This document shows positions 1 to 8,966 of a DNA stretch of 64,000 nt, in pieces (positions within the stretch are counted from its first letter, which is position 1; every line of letters starts with the position of its first letter). Where the stretch lies: NCBI GenBank assembly GCA_012959865.1, contig DUCH01000382.1, positions 1 through 64,000 on the forward strand, given 5' to 3'. The DNA comes from Myxococcales bacterium. GTDB taxonomy: Bacteria > Myxococcota_A > UBA9160 > UBA4427. The translations under genes were made by a program, and so were the position numbers. The notes beneath the pieces were generated by a model. The model worked only from the letters and a program-made list of their open reading frames with translations. It had not been told where the DNA came from and searched no databases.

Positions 1-60
1 GCGAGGTTCTTCCATGCACGATGAACGCCCCGGGCGCCCGGATTCTCCGGAGAGCGGCCC

Positions 61-1280
61 GTGAATCCGTCGGCGGCGCATATCGTGGGGGTGGGCGAGT
101 CCGCGTACACCCGATGGGGAAAGATCGGGGATGTCACCGAGCACGCCTTGGCCTGCCAGGCGATTGCCCGGGCGGTGGACGACGCGGGACTCTCCATGGA
201 CGACGTCGATGGCTTGGCGTCTTTTGCCGAAGATCGCAACGAGGCGATTTTTCTGGCTGCGGAGCTGGGGTTGCCCGCGCTCCGTTTCGGCAACATGGTG
301 TGGATGCCGGGCGGCGGCGGTGGATGCGCTGCGGTCTCCAATGCCGCGATGGCGGTGGAGACGGGGCAGGCCGAAGTCGTGGTGGTTTACCGATCCCTTT
401 GTCAAGGGCAATTTTTTCGATTTGGCAGCGGGGGCGTCAGTGTCGATGCGCAGGCCGAACCTCCGGTGCCCAGTCTGCAACAAGCGAATTCGTTGCTGCT
501 GGCCTCCATGGGGTTTGCCATGCCGTATGGGTTGCTCATGGCAGCGGCCGCATACGCACTGCCCACGCGCCGGCACATGCACCTCTACGGAACGACGAGC
601 AGCTCGGTCTTTTGGCGGTGACCTTCCGTGAGCATGCGAGTCGGAACCCGCGCGCCGTGATGGGGGCGCGTCCGCTGACTCTCGAGGATCACCAGGCCTC
701 GCCCATGATCGCCGATCCCCATCGGCTCTTTGACTGCTGCCTCGAAAGCGATGGCGCCTGCGCGGTAGTGGTGACCACCCGAGAACGCGCGCGCGACCTC
801 GCCAAGCCGGCGGTGGAAATCCTGGCCAGCGAGCAGGGTACGCCCAAGGGCTATGGCTTCGGTCCGTTTACCAATGCGAATATCGCCGACGAACTCTACG
901 CCACGGGCGGCTGCGAAGAGATGGCGGGTCGGCTCTGGCGCAAGTCCGGGCTGGGGCCTTCCGACGTCGACGTGGCCCAACTCTATGATCACTTCACCGG
1001 TTGCGTACTCATGCAGATCGAGGACTACGGGTTCTGTGAGCGGGGGGAGGGCGGACCCTTTATCGAGAGTGGCGCTCTGGCCTGGCAGGGCGGGAGCCTA
1101 CCCACCAATACCCACGGCGGGAGCCTTTCTGAAGCCTATATCCACGGGCTCAATCACGTGGTGGAAGGGGTCCGATCCCTGCGAGGCGAATCCACCAGTC
1201 CCGTAGAGGGGGCAGAAGTTTGCCTGGTGACCAGCGCGGCCTGTGTTCCCTCGAGCGCGGTTTTGTTGGGGAAAGCATGA
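61..1280 (+). pseudogene. Thiolase-family / lipid-transfer protein, broken by a single-base frameshift
   Basis: This reads as a thiolase-like protein of the SCP-x/acetyl-CoA acetyltransferase group, found widely beside DUF35 proteins in lipid and sterol side-chain degradation. The frame from GTG 61 (preceded by GGAGAG) carries the N-terminal half (AHIVGVGESAYTRWG, then a Gly-rich WMPGGGGGCAA loop) but stops at 621. The homologous continuation (EQLGLLAVTFREHASRNP through SDVDVAQLYDHFTGC to THGGSLSEAYIHG) lies in the -1 frame and ends at 1280. The frames cross near 590-600, where HLYGT should run into EQLG, so one base appears to be missing. The usual thiolase nucleophilic Cys is replaced by the Gly-rich loop, as is common in this subfamily. 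The stop overlaps the DUF35 start (ATGA). It is either a genuine recent lesion or a sequencing error; I favour the error because both halves look otherwise intact. Confidence 0.85.
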
Positions 1281-1702
1281 GCGAGCGCTATTTCCCCGAC
1301 GGCATGCCTCCGCCCCTGGCGGACCCCACCACGCTGCCCTGGTGGGAAGCGGCCGCAGATCACCGCCTTGTGGTTCAGCGGTGCGCCGATTGCCAGGCCA
1401 CCCGGCTTCCGCCGGCACCCGTCTGCGCCGCGTGTCGATCGACCGAATTCGATTGGACGGAAGTGCCCGGTGCGGGGTCGGTCTATACCTTTACCATCGT
1501 GCATCGGCCCATCGCGGCGGATCAGCAGTTGCCCTTCGTCATTGCCGTGGTGGCTCTCGAGAATTCTGGAGGGTTGCGCATGATTTCGAATCTGGTCGAG
1601 GTGGATCCCGATGACGTCGAAATCGGAATGGCGCTCGAAGTCGTATGGGAAGACATGAGTGAAGACCTTGCGATTCCCCGCTTCCGACCACAGCGGGCGT
1701 GA
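1277..1702 (+). CDS. DUF35 / OB-fold zinc-ribbon protein, thiolase partner
   Basis: This small acyl-CoA-binding OB-fold protein (141 aa) with an N-terminal rubredoxin-like zinc ribbon normally forms a complex with the thiolase encoded next to it. Two CxxC pairs are visible at residues 36-39 (CADC) and 50-53 (CAAC), followed by the OB-fold stretch GSVYTFTIVHRP. The start at 1277 overlaps the thiolase stop by 4 bp, which is typical of translational coupling and of this gene pair. A longer frame opens at 1220, but the conserved part begins after SERYFPDG, so 1277 is preferred. The intact partner argues that the thiolase frameshift is recent or artefactual. Confidence 0.93.
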   Translation: MSERYFPDGMPPPLADPTTLPWWEAAADHRLVVQRCADCQATRLPPAPVCAACRSTEFDWTEVPGAGSVYTFTIVHRPIAADQQLPFVIAVVALENSGGLRMISNLVEVDPDDVEIGMALEVVWEDMSEDLAIPRFRPQRA

Positions 1703-1743
1703 ACACGGACTCTCGAGCCATCAACCAAGGGGACTAGGGATCA

Positions 1744-3753
1744 ATGAGCAGGCGATACGAGCATTGGATACTCATGGCACTTGTGGCGGGCCTCTTTGCC
1801 TGTGTACCCCCGGAATCAGCCGAAGACGATTCGCCACTGGGTTCATCGGCCCGCGGCAGCGTTCCTGAGCGCCTGCTCGAGGTCAACCCGGCGATCCTCG
1901 ACATGAGGCCCCCCGAGCCGAACCCCGAGCGCAACGCATATTTCGGCGACCTGCACGTACACACCACCTACTCCTTCGACGCATTCGTGTTCGGCACGAC
2001 GGTGGGGCCACGGGATGCCTACCGCTATGCGCTTGGCGAAACCATCGAGCACCCCGGCGGCTTCGACCTGACGCTTCGGGAACCGTTGGATTTCTATGCC
2101 GTCACCGACCATGCGCTCTTTCTCGGCGTTGCGCGCGAAGCCGCAGATACCCGGACGGAGATGTCGAAATTTCCTTTTTCCGAGCCCCTGCACGACATGA
2201 ATGCCGACGACAACAAGGGCTTTCTGAGCGTCGTTCCGCGGCTCCAATCCTTCGGCACATTCGTTCCCGCCCTCCTGGCGGGAATCATGGATGGCACAGT
2301 CGATCCGGAGCTCACCGCCGGCATTGCCCGCAGCACCTGGAGCGACATCATCGAGTCGGCCGAGCAATTCAACAGCCCGGGTCACTTCACGACCTTTGTT
2401 GCCTTCGAGTACACCTCGTCCACGGACGATCGGGGCAATCTTCACCGCAACGTGATTTTCCAGGGGGCGGATCGCTTGCCCGCGGAGCCCTTCTCACGCT
2501 TCCACTCGCAAAACCCTGAAGGGCTCTGGGACTGGATGGACGGGCTGCGCGCCCAGGGGATCGAGAGCCTCGCGATTCCCCACAACTCCAACGGCTCGAA
2601 CGGCCAGATGTTCAAGTTGGTGGATTGGGCGGGCAACCCCATGGACGACGCCTATGCGATGCGGCGAATGCGAAACGAACCCCTGGTGGAGATCACCCAG
2701 GTAAAGGGAACTTCGGAGACCCATCCCTCGCTTTCGGACAATGACGAGTGGGCCGAGTTCGAGATCATGCCCTACCGAGTCGGTGGCATGTTGCCCAGCA
2801 AGGTGGATGGAAGCTACGTGCGCCAGGCGCTCCGCCGGGGTCTGGCCTTCGAGGAGGCGGGGGCCGTGAGCCCTTACCGATTTGGCTTCGTGGGCGCGAG
2901 TGACACCCATACGGGCGCGATCTCCGACGATGAAGCGAATTTTTTCTCGAAGATCGGGGTTCTGGATGCCACCCCGGAGCTTCGCGGATCGGTTCCCCTG
3001 CCGGCCTGGCAGTCGATTCCGTTCGGCTTGGTCGCACCCGAGCAGGTGGAGGAGGTGGATGGCGAATCCTATACCCGAACCCCCGTTCTGACCTTTGGCG
3101 CCTCCGGGCTGGCGGCGGTCTGGGCCGAGGAGAATACCCGAGAGTCGATTTACGCAGCATTCCGCCGCAAGGAAACTTTCGCCACGTCGGGGCCACGAAT
3201 TCGGGTTCGCTTCTTTGCGGGCTACGGTTTCGAAGAAGGTCTCTTGGAGGCGCCCGATGCTGTTGCGCGGGGCTACGCGGGTGGCGTCAGTATGGGGAGC
3301 GACCTTGCGGCCCAGGGTGAGACCGCGCCTCGTTTCGCGGCCTGGGCCACCGGCGATTCACGCAGTGCCCCCCTCCAGCGCCTTCAGATCGTCAAGGGCT
3401 GGGCGAATGGAAACGAAACCTTCGAGCGCGTCTACGACGTGGCGTGCTCCGATGGCGAGGTGCCGGATGCATTGAGCCATCGCTGTCCGGACAATGGGGC
3501 TCGGGTTGACCTTTCGGATTGTTCCTATTCGAGCAACGTCGGCAGTGCGGAACTGAAAGCGCTCTGGCAGGACCCGGATTTCAACCCGGACCAAAGAGCT
3601 TTCTACTACGTTCGTATTCTCGAAAACCCGACCTGCCGTTGGTCGACATGGGATGCCCTGCGCACGGGGAACGTCCCCCGGCCGGATGTCGAAACGACGA
3701 TCCAGGAAAGGGCTTGGTCTTCGCCGATCTGGTTTTTGCCAACGGCAGGGTGA
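1744..3753 (+). CDS. DUF3604 family lipoprotein
   Basis: This 669-aa DUF3604 protein is a large predicted metal-dependent hydrolase-like family related to PHP phosphoesterases; its substrate is unknown. A lipoprotein signal with lipobox LFAC is followed by an acidic, Ser-rich linker. Metal-site-like motifs come in the expected order: GDLHVHTTYSFDAF (about residues 68-81), FYAVTDHALF, IPHNSNGSN and GASDTHTG. The C-terminus has the family's ERAWSSPIWF ending, which the second DUF3604 protein near 58.7-60.9 kb shares. It is probably anchored to the envelope facing the periplasm. It stands alone between the DUF35 gene and a 281-bp gap. Family assignment is firm; function is open. Confidence 0.93.
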   Translation: MSRRYEHWILMALVAGLFACVPPESAEDDSPLGSSARGSVPERLLEVNPAILDMRPPEPNPERNAYFGDLHVHTTYSFDAFVFGTTVGPRDAYRYALGETIEHPGGFDLTLREPLDFYAVTDHALFLGVAREAADTRTEMSKFPFSEPLHDMNADDNKGFLSVVPRLQSFGTFVPALLAGIMDGTVDPELTAGIARSTWSDIIESAEQFNSPGHFTTFVAFEYTSSTDDRGNLHRNVIFQGADRLPAEPFSRFHSQNPEGLWDWMDGLRAQGIESLAIPHNSNGSNGQMFKLVDWAGNPMDDAYAMRRMRNEPLVEITQVKGTSETHPSLSDNDEWAEFEIMPYRVGGMLPSKVDGSYVRQALRRGLAFEEAGAVSPYRFGFVGASDTHTGAISDDEANFFSKIGVLDATPELRGSVPLPAWQSIPFGLVAPEQVEEVDGESYTRTPVLTFGASGLAAVWAEENTRESIYAAFRRKETFATSGPRIRVRFFAGYGFEEGLLEAPDAVARGYAGGVSMGSDLAAQGETAPRFAAWATGDSRSAPLQRLQIVKGWANGNETFERVYDVACSDGEVPDALSHRCPDNGARVDLSDCSYSSNVGSAELKALWQDPDFNPDQRAFYYVRILENPTCRWSTWDALRTGNVPRPDVETTIQERAWSSPIWFLPTAG

Positions 3754-3935
3754 TCGCGCCAAGGGTTTGGCTGGCGCCTTTCCGTTTTTCGAAGGAGGGC
3801 GGATCGCTTGGCCCGGGGTTCTCTGCTACCGCCGGGGATGTTTTCGTTGTATCGTGAGTCCTCGATTTTCACGCATGACCCGGCGGAATGGAGCTTGTGC
3901 CACGCCACTGCTCGCCCATGCACTCGGGCCGGCAT

Positions 3936-3988
3936 GCCGTACTCACGAGCCGTACTCACGAGCCGCACTCATTGAGCCGCACTCATGA
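3936..3988. repeat. 13-bp tandem repeat, about four units
   Basis: Two exact copies of GCCGTACTCACGA (3936-3948, 3949-3961) are followed by the diverged GCCGCACTCATTGA (3962-3975, 14 bp) and GCCGCACTCATGA (3976-3988). The array lies in the 281-bp gap (3754-4034) upstream of the acyl-CoA dehydrogenase, about 45 bp before its start. The rest of that gap holds no gene that I can support. Confidence 0.85.
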
Positions 3989-4034
3989 ATAGACGGGGCC
4001 GGGTCAACCTCTCAGTCCCGAAGCGAGGTAAGAG

Positions 4035-5222
4035 ATGTCAAAAGCCGCCTTTCTGTGGGATGACCCCTTTCAGTTGCAGGCCCAGCTCACCGACGAGGAA
4101 CGCATGGTGGCGGAAACCGCGCGCAGCTTTGCCCGGGACCGTCTGCTCCCCAGGGTCGTGGAAGATTTTCGGGAGGAGAGCTTCGACCCCAACCTGATGC
4201 GCGAATTCGGAGAGGTGGGACTTCTCGGGGCTACGATTCCTGCGGAGTATGGCGGCGCCGGTGTATCTCATGTGGCGTATGGGCTGGCCGCACGGGAGAT
4301 CGAGAGCATCGATTCCGGCTATCGCTCGGCCATGAGCGTGCAGTCTTCCCTGGTCATGCATCCGATCCACGCCTACGGGACCGAGGAGCAACGCCAGAAA
4401 TTTTTGCCCCATCTGGCCACGGGCGAATCTGTCGGTTGCTTTGGATTGACGGAGTCGGAGCACGGATCGGATCCGGGTTCGATGACCACCCGGGCGACGC
4501 CTGTGGATGGGGGCTACCGCCTCACCGGTTCGAAGATGTGGATCACGAACTCGCCGATCGCGGATATCGCGGTGGTCTGGGCCAAACTCGACGGTGTAAT
4601 CCGCGGCTTCATCGTAGAGCGAAGCAACGCAGGGCCCGGCTTCTCCACCCCGAAAATCGAGGGGAAGCTCTCCTTGAGGGCCTCGATCACGGGCTCCATC
4701 ATGCTCGACAATGCCTTCGTACCCGAAGAGAACCTCTTCCCCGAGGTTTCCGGGCTGAAGGGTCCGTTTGGGTGTTTGAACAAGGCCCGTTACGGAATCT
4801 CATGGGGGGCGCTAGGCGCCGCCGAGTTCTGCTGGCAGGCAGCCCGGGAGTACACCCTCGCGCGCAAGCAATTCGGACGGCCGCTGGCGGCGAACCAGTT
4901 GATTCAACTGAAACTGGCCGATATCCAAACGGAGATCGCCATCGGCCTTCAGTCCTGCTTGCGGGTGGGGCGGATGCTCGATGAAGGAACGTGCGCACCG
5001 GAGAACATCTCCCTGGTCAAACGCAACTCGTGCGGCAAGGCCCTGGCCGTGGTGCGCCAGGCGCGGGATATGCACGGAGCCAACGGCATCAGCGAGGAAT
5101 ATCACGTGATGCGCCACCTGATGAACCTCGAAACGGTGAACACCTACGAGGGGACTCACGATGTCCACGCTCTGATCCTGGGCCGGGCTCAGACGGGAAT
5201 CCAGGCCTTCACGGGCGCCTGA
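4035..5222 (+). CDS. gcdH: Acyl-CoA dehydrogenase, glutaryl-CoA dehydrogenase type
   Basis: This FAD-dependent acyl-CoA dehydrogenase (395 aa, normal length) is closest to glutaryl-CoA dehydrogenases, which oxidise and decarboxylate glutaryl-CoA to crotonyl-CoA in lysine, tryptophan and benzoyl-CoA breakdown. Family features are [34 protein letters not shown], the FAD/substrate segment [28 protein letters not shown] and the C-terminal [16 protein letters not shown]. The Glu of the YEGTHD segment corresponds to the catalytic base. The start ATG 4035 follows GAGGTAAGAG. It is followed after 85 bp by the XdhC operon, an unrelated function. Substrate specificity is by motif resemblance only. Confidence 0.9.
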   Translation: MSKAAFLWDDPFQLQAQLTDEERMVAETARSFARDRLLPRVVEDFREESFDPNLMREFGEVGLLGATIPAEYGGAGVSHVAYGLAAREIESIDSGYRSAMSVQSSLVMHPIHAYGTEEQRQKFLPHLATGESVGCFGLTESEHGSDPGSMTTRATPVDGGYRLTGSKMWITNSPIADIAVVWAKLDGVIRGFIVERSNAGPGFSTPKIEGKLSLRASITGSIMLDNAFVPEENLFPEVSGLKGPFGCLNKARYGISWGALGAAEFCWQAAREYTLARKQFGRPLAANQLIQLKLADIQTEIAIGLQSCLRVGRMLDEGTCAPENISLVKRNSCGKALAVVRQARDMHGANGISEEYHVMRHLMNLETVNTYEGTHDVHALILGRAQTGIQAFTGA

Positions 5223-5307
5223 GCGGGATTCGAGGCCAAGCCCGGGGAGAGGGTCGCCTCGGTCGAGGCGATAAGAGGCCGGTCACGGAGACGGGGAAGA
5301 AGAAAGA

Positions 5308-5643
5308 GTGGACAAGGATCTGAGCCCAGGAGTGGATGACGTGCTGGAGCAGGCTGCGGCCTGGAATCGGGAAGGCCGGGGGGTGGCCATTGCCACGGTG
5401 ACCCGAACCTGGGGTTCTTCTCCTCGACCACCGGGAAGTCAACTCGTGGTGAACGCGACCGGCGAGTTCAGGGGGTCGGTGTCCGGCGGCTGCATCGAGG
5501 GCGCTGTGGTCGGTGAGGCGGCCGAGGTGATCCAGACGGGCGAGAGTCGGACCCTGCACTTCGGGGTGACGAACGAGATGGCCTGGGAAGTGGGTCTGGC
5601 CTGCGGCGGCGAGGTCGACATCTATCTGGAAAAGTTGTCTTGA
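5308..5643 (+). CDS. XdhC/CoxI family protein, N-terminal domain only
   Basis: The protein (111 aa) matches the N-terminal XdhC_CoxI domain: AIATVTRTWGSSPRPPGSQL, then GSVSGGCIEGAVV, ending GLACGGEVDIYLE. XdhC proteins bind molybdenum cofactor and mediate its sulfuration and insertion into xanthine dehydrogenase or CO dehydrogenase. The start is GTG 5308, preceded by a purine-rich GAAGAAGAAAGA. In the better-known XdhC proteins this domain and the Rossmann domain are one chain; here the second half is the next gene, overlapping by 4 bp (TTGA). The split ends neatly at a domain boundary, so I read it as two genes rather than a frameshift. Confidence 0.9.
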   Translation: MDKDLSPGVDDVLEQAAAWNREGRGVAIATVTRTWGSSPRPPGSQLVVNATGEFRGSVSGGCIEGAVVGEAAEVIQTGESRTLHFGVTNEMAWEVGLACGGEVDIYLEKLS

Positions 5644-6335
5644 AAGCCGAGATGTTGGATCGCCTGCTCGCGGATCGCCGCGCCAAGCGGTCCGTCGCCC
5701 TGGTGACCCGCCTGCACGATGGCTTCGCCGCGCTGCTCCGTCCGAGTGATCGCGAGGCGGCGAACCTGCCCAGAGAGGTGGTGGCCGAGGGGTTTCGCGC
5801 TTTGGCAAAGGATCTTTCGCTTCCCTTTGAACAGGACGGTGAGACCTATTTTATCCGGAGTTTTAATCCGAGTCCGCGCATGATCATTGTGGGCGCCGTG
5901 CACATCGCCCAGAGCCTGGCGGAGATGGCGCGGCTCGCTGGCTTTGAGGTGGTGGTGGTCGACCCGCGGCAGGGCTTCGCTCACCCCGATCGCTTCGTGG
6001 GAATCGAGATCTCCACCGACTGGCCCGCTCAGGCCCTGGAGCAACTCGACCTCGACGGGCGAACGGCGGTGGTGACGCTGACCCACGACCCGAAGTTGGA
6101 CGACCCGGCCCTTGACGCGGCCCTGGCTTCACCCGCGTTCTATATTGGTTCCCTGGGCTCGAAGAAGACCCACCGCGCCCGCTTGGAAAGATTGGCAAGT
6201 CGCGGCTTCGCCAAAGCCGATCGGGAGCGGGTTTGCGGACCGGTGGGGCTCGCCATCGGTTCCGTGACCCCGGCGGAGATCGCGGTCTCGATTCTCGCCG
6301 AGGTCATCCGGGCTCTTCGAAGTGACTCGTCGTGA
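5640..6335 (+). CDS. XdhC family protein, C-terminal Rossmann domain
   Basis: This 231-aa protein carries the XdhC C-terminal Rossmann-like domain. The nucleotide-binding-type segment MIIVGAVHIAQSLAEMA is followed by VVVVDPRQGFAH, then VVTLTHDPKLDDPAL, YIGSLGSKKTHRARLERL and the C-terminal CGPVGLAIGSVTPAEIAVSILAE, typical of XdhC. The start is probably TTG 5640, overlapping the stop of the N-domain gene, and its own stop overlaps the MocA-like start (GTGA). With its neighbours it should act in cytoplasmic molybdenum-cofactor sulfuration and insertion. No molybdoenzyme subunit is present in the window. Confidence 0.9.
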   Translation: MKAEMLDRLLADRRAKRSVALVTRLHDGFAALLRPSDREAANLPREVVAEGFRALAKDLSLPFEQDGETYFIRSFNPSPRMIIVGAVHIAQSLAEMARLAGFEVVVVDPRQGFAHPDRFVGIEISTDWPAQALEQLDLDGRTAVVTLTHDPKLDDPALDAALASPAFYIGSLGSKKTHRARLERLASRGFAKADRERVCGPVGLAIGSVTPAEIAVSILAEVIRALRSDSS

Positions 6336-6982
6336 CCCGTTCTGGGTCTCCCGCGGACGAATCGGGCCCGCTTCGAACGGACTCGCCGGGGCGCACGCTC
6401 TCGGAAGCCCCCCGCGTGGCGGCAGTGATTCTGGCAGCGGGGTGCTCGAGCCGGATGGGCGGGGCCAATAAGTTGCTGCTGCCCGTTGAGGGCAAGCCGA
6501 TGCTCATTCACGTCGTCGAGGCCGCGTTGGCATCGGGTTTGGCTGCGGTCCGGGTGGTGACCGGCCACGAAGCGGAAAGGGTCAACGACCTTCTCCGGGA
6601 CTATCCGCTGGAACTCGTCCATAACGCGAGCTTCGCCCAGGGAATGAGCAGTTCCTTGCGCTCTGGCCTCGAGTCTCTCGATCAAGACATCGATGCGGCT
6701 CTGGTGTGCTTGGGCGACATGCCCTGGGTGCGGGCGAGTCATCTGCGCGGCCTGGTGAACCGTTTCGCCGCGGAGCGGCCGGGCCCCATTTGTGTCCCGG
6801 TTTACAGCGACCGGCAGGGGAATCCCGTTCTCTGGCCCAGGCGTTTCTTCGATGCCATCTGCCGTTTGCGCGGGGATGTCGGGGCGCGCAGCCTGCTGGG
6901 CCGACACCGTGACGAAATTGCCCGGGTCGAAGTCGCCGACGACGGAGTGACGGTGGATATCGACGACATGGATGCATTATGA
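6332..6982 (+). CDS. MobA-like NTP transferase (MocA-type cofactor cytidylyltransferase)
   Basis: This 216-aa nucleotidyltransferase carries the MobA/MocA signature: VILAAGCSSRMGGANKLLLPVEGKPM (pyrophosphate-binding loop plus catalytic Lys) and the metal-binding CLGDMPWV segment, then GNPVLW and GDVGARSLL. MocA enzymes transfer CMP from CTP to molybdopterin to make the cytosine dinucleotide cofactor used by xanthine-dehydrogenase-family enzymes, which fits its place directly after the split XdhC. About 25 residues precede the conserved core from the GTG at 6332; an internal start is possible, but the 4-bp overlap with the upstream stop supports 6332. CTP versus GTP use cannot be read with certainty. 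Confidence 0.88.
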   Translation: MTRSGSPADESGPLRTDSPGRTLSEAPRVAAVILAAGCSSRMGGANKLLLPVEGKPMLIHVVEAALASGLAAVRVVTGHEAERVNDLLRDYPLELVHNASFAQGMSSSLRSGLESLDQDIDAALVCLGDMPWVRASHLRGLVNRFAAERPGPICVPVYSDRQGNPVLWPRRFFDAICRLRGDVGARSLLGRHRDEIARVEVADDGVTVDIDDMDAL

Positions 6983-7329
6983 AGGTGACTCGGATTTATA
7001 CGGGGGCAGACGATGAATCCCATTTCGAGGACATCGAGGTCGACTTGAGGGATCTCGGAATCATCGGTCGGATCTCGACTCTCGAGCCCGCGACGGGGAT
7101 CGTGTTCCGCGAGACCGAAGGCGATTACGATTTCGGATTTCACAACGCTCCGCGCAGGCAATACGTAATCAATCTCGATGCGGCCGTGGAATTGGAAACG
7201 GGCGACGGCACGAAACGCGTAGTGGGTCCGGGGGAGGTGCTGCTCGCGGAGGATACGACGGGCCGCGGTCACCGGAGCCGCGCGGTCGACGGTCGGCCTC
7301 GCCGATCGATCTTCGTCACCCTCGATTGA
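6979..7329 (+). CDS. Small cupin-like protein
   Basis: This 116-aa protein has a beta-rich pattern resembling a single cupin domain: a strand pair around RRQYVINLDAAVELETGDG, then VGPGEVLLAEDTTGRGH, which fits the second cupin motif (PGxxxxxxxxxGH). It overlaps the MocA-like stop by 4 bp (ATGA), so it is the last gene of the molybdenum-cofactor operon. The family is commonly annotated only as a cupin-domain protein; ligand and function are unknown. The 93-bp gap that follows contains no gene. Confidence 0.75.
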   Translation: MKVTRIYTGADDESHFEDIEVDLRDLGIIGRISTLEPATGIVFRETEGDYDFGFHNAPRRQYVINLDAAVELETGDGTKRVVGPGEVLLAEDTTGRGHRSRAVDGRPRRSIFVTLD

Positions 7330-7422
7330 CCCATTGATTTGCGGCACCGCTGCCTCCTCAGGGGACATCCTCGCCCCCAAGGTGTGCTTCAAAAAAGAAC
7401 CCGGGGATGCTAACATCGCCGA

Positions 7423-8910
7423 ATGCATGAAAATCAAGAAAATGATCTCGACGTCGTGATCGTGGGCGCCGGGCTTTCGGGCATCGGTGCCGCCGTTCAT
7501 TTACAGACCCATTGTCCAGGCAAGAGCTACGGGATATTGGAAACCCGCCCCGCAATCGGGGGAACATGGGATCTCTACCGCTACCCGGGCATCCGCTCGG
7601 ACAGCGATATGCACACCTTGGGTTATAATTTCAAACCGTGGCGCGCCGAGAATGCCATCGCGGACGGGCCCGCCATTCTCGAATACGTCAACGAGACCGC
7701 CGACGAGAACGATATTCGCCAGCATATTCGTTTTCAGCGCCGCCTCGAAGAGGCTTCCTGGTCCACGGCGGAGGGCAGATGGACCTTGAAACTCGCCTGC
7801 TGCGACGAGCCCGGAAGGGTGGAGTCCATCACGTGCAATCTGCTGCTGATGTGCGGCGGCTATTTCAACTACGAGAAGGCCTATCGCCCGGCTTTCGAGG
7901 GCGAAGAGGCTTTCGAAGGGCCCATGTTCCACCCGCAGTTCTGGCCGGAGGATCTCGACTACAAGGGGAAACGAGTGGTGGTGATCGGCAGCGGCGCGAC
8001 CGCGATGACCGTGGTTCCCGCCATGGCCGAGGATGCCGAGCACGTCACCATGCTGCAGCGCTCGCCTACCTATGTTGTCTCGCGGCCTGCGAAGGATGCT
8101 GTGGCGAATGGGCTGCGACGATTCCTCCCGGATAAGCTTGCCTACGCGATCACCCGGTTCAAGAACGTCCAGTTTCAGAGCTGGATGTACAAGAAAACCC
8201 GAACCAACCCTGAGAAGGTGAAAAAGGTCCTTTTGGAAGAGGTGCGTAAGCATCTCGGTCCCGACTACGATGTCGAGAAGCATTTTACGCCGAGTTACAA
8301 CCCCTGGGACCAGCGGCTCTGCCTGATTCCCGACGCGGACCTCTTCGAGTCCATCAATGCGGGTAAGACTTCCGTGGTCACGGACCGCATCGACTGCGTG
8401 ACCAAGAAGGGGATCCGCTTGCAATCCGGCGATCATCTCGACGCCGACATCATCATCGTGGCTACGGGACTCGAGATGAAGCTCCTGTCCGGCGTCGATT
8501 TCAGCGTGGACGGCGACGCGGTGGATTTCTCGGAGACCCTTGCCTACAAGGGCATGCTCTATTCCGACGTGCCCAACATGGTGCAGACCTTCGGCTACAT
8601 CAATGCATCCTGGACCCTCCGCGCGGATCTGACAGCGGAGTATTGCTGCCGCTTGATCAACCGGATGGACGAATTGGGAGTCCGGCAGTGCACGCCACGA
8701 TTGCGCGACACCGATGCGGGCATGACGAAGCGGCCCTGGATCACCGATTTTTCCTCGGGCTACATGGCGCGCACGATGCACCTCTTCCCCAAGCAGGGGG
8801 ACAAGGCGCCCTGGCTGAATACCCAGAACTACAAGGCAGACAAAAAGATGGTTCGTCACCAACCGCTCGAGGACGGGGTTTTGAAATTTAGCAATCCGCT
8901 CCCAGGGTGA
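7423..8910 (+). CDS. Flavin-containing monooxygenase, Baeyer-Villiger type
   Basis: This 495-aa FAD/NADPH monooxygenase has an N-terminal FAD Rossmann motif DVVIVGAGLSGIGAA and GGTWDLYRYPGIRSDSDMHT. The Baeyer-Villiger fingerprint FxGxxxHxxxWP is present at residues 164-175 (FEGPMFHPQFWP). The NADPH Rossmann motif VVVIGSGATAMT follows, then IIIVATGLEMKLL. Such enzymes insert oxygen next to a carbonyl in cyclic or long-chain ketones, steroids or terpenoids, using NADPH and O2 in the cytoplasm. Length is normal. It starts its own transcription unit after a 93-bp gap. The substrate cannot be read from sequence; the surrounding lipid-catabolic genes are consistent with a ketone or steroid. Confidence 0.93.
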   Translation: MHENQENDLDVVIVGAGLSGIGAAVHLQTHCPGKSYGILETRPAIGGTWDLYRYPGIRSDSDMHTLGYNFKPWRAENAIADGPAILEYVNETADENDIRQHIRFQRRLEEASWSTAEGRWTLKLACCDEPGRVESITCNLLLMCGGYFNYEKAYRPAFEGEEAFEGPMFHPQFWPEDLDYKGKRVVVIGSGATAMTVVPAMAEDAEHVTMLQRSPTYVVSRPAKDAVANGLRRFLPDKLAYAITRFKNVQFQSWMYKKTRTNPEKVKKVLLEEVRKHLGPDYDVEKHFTPSYNPWDQRLCLIPDADLFESINAGKTSVVTDRIDCVTKKGIRLQSGDHLDADIIIVATGLEMKLLSGVDFSVDGDAVDFSETLAYKGMLYSDVPNMVQTFGYINASWTLRADLTAEYCCRLINRMDELGVRQCTPRLRDTDAGMTKRPWITDFSSGYMARTMHLFPKQGDKAPWLNTQNYKADKKMVRHQPLEDGVLKFSNPLPG

Positions 8911-8966
8911 GCATCCTTTTGCCGGGTAGGCGGAGCCGATTTTCACGAGAAGGAAGAGGAGAAAAG

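Noticed and set aside
1-24. Seven codons (ARFFHAR) and a TGA at the very start, possibly the end of an upstream gene
   Set aside because: Too short to support; plausible but not testable from this window.
5636-5645. Possibility that the two XdhC genes are one gene broken by a frameshift
   Set aside because: The break falls at the domain boundary and gives a clean TTGA overlap like other junctions here, so two coupled genes are simpler.
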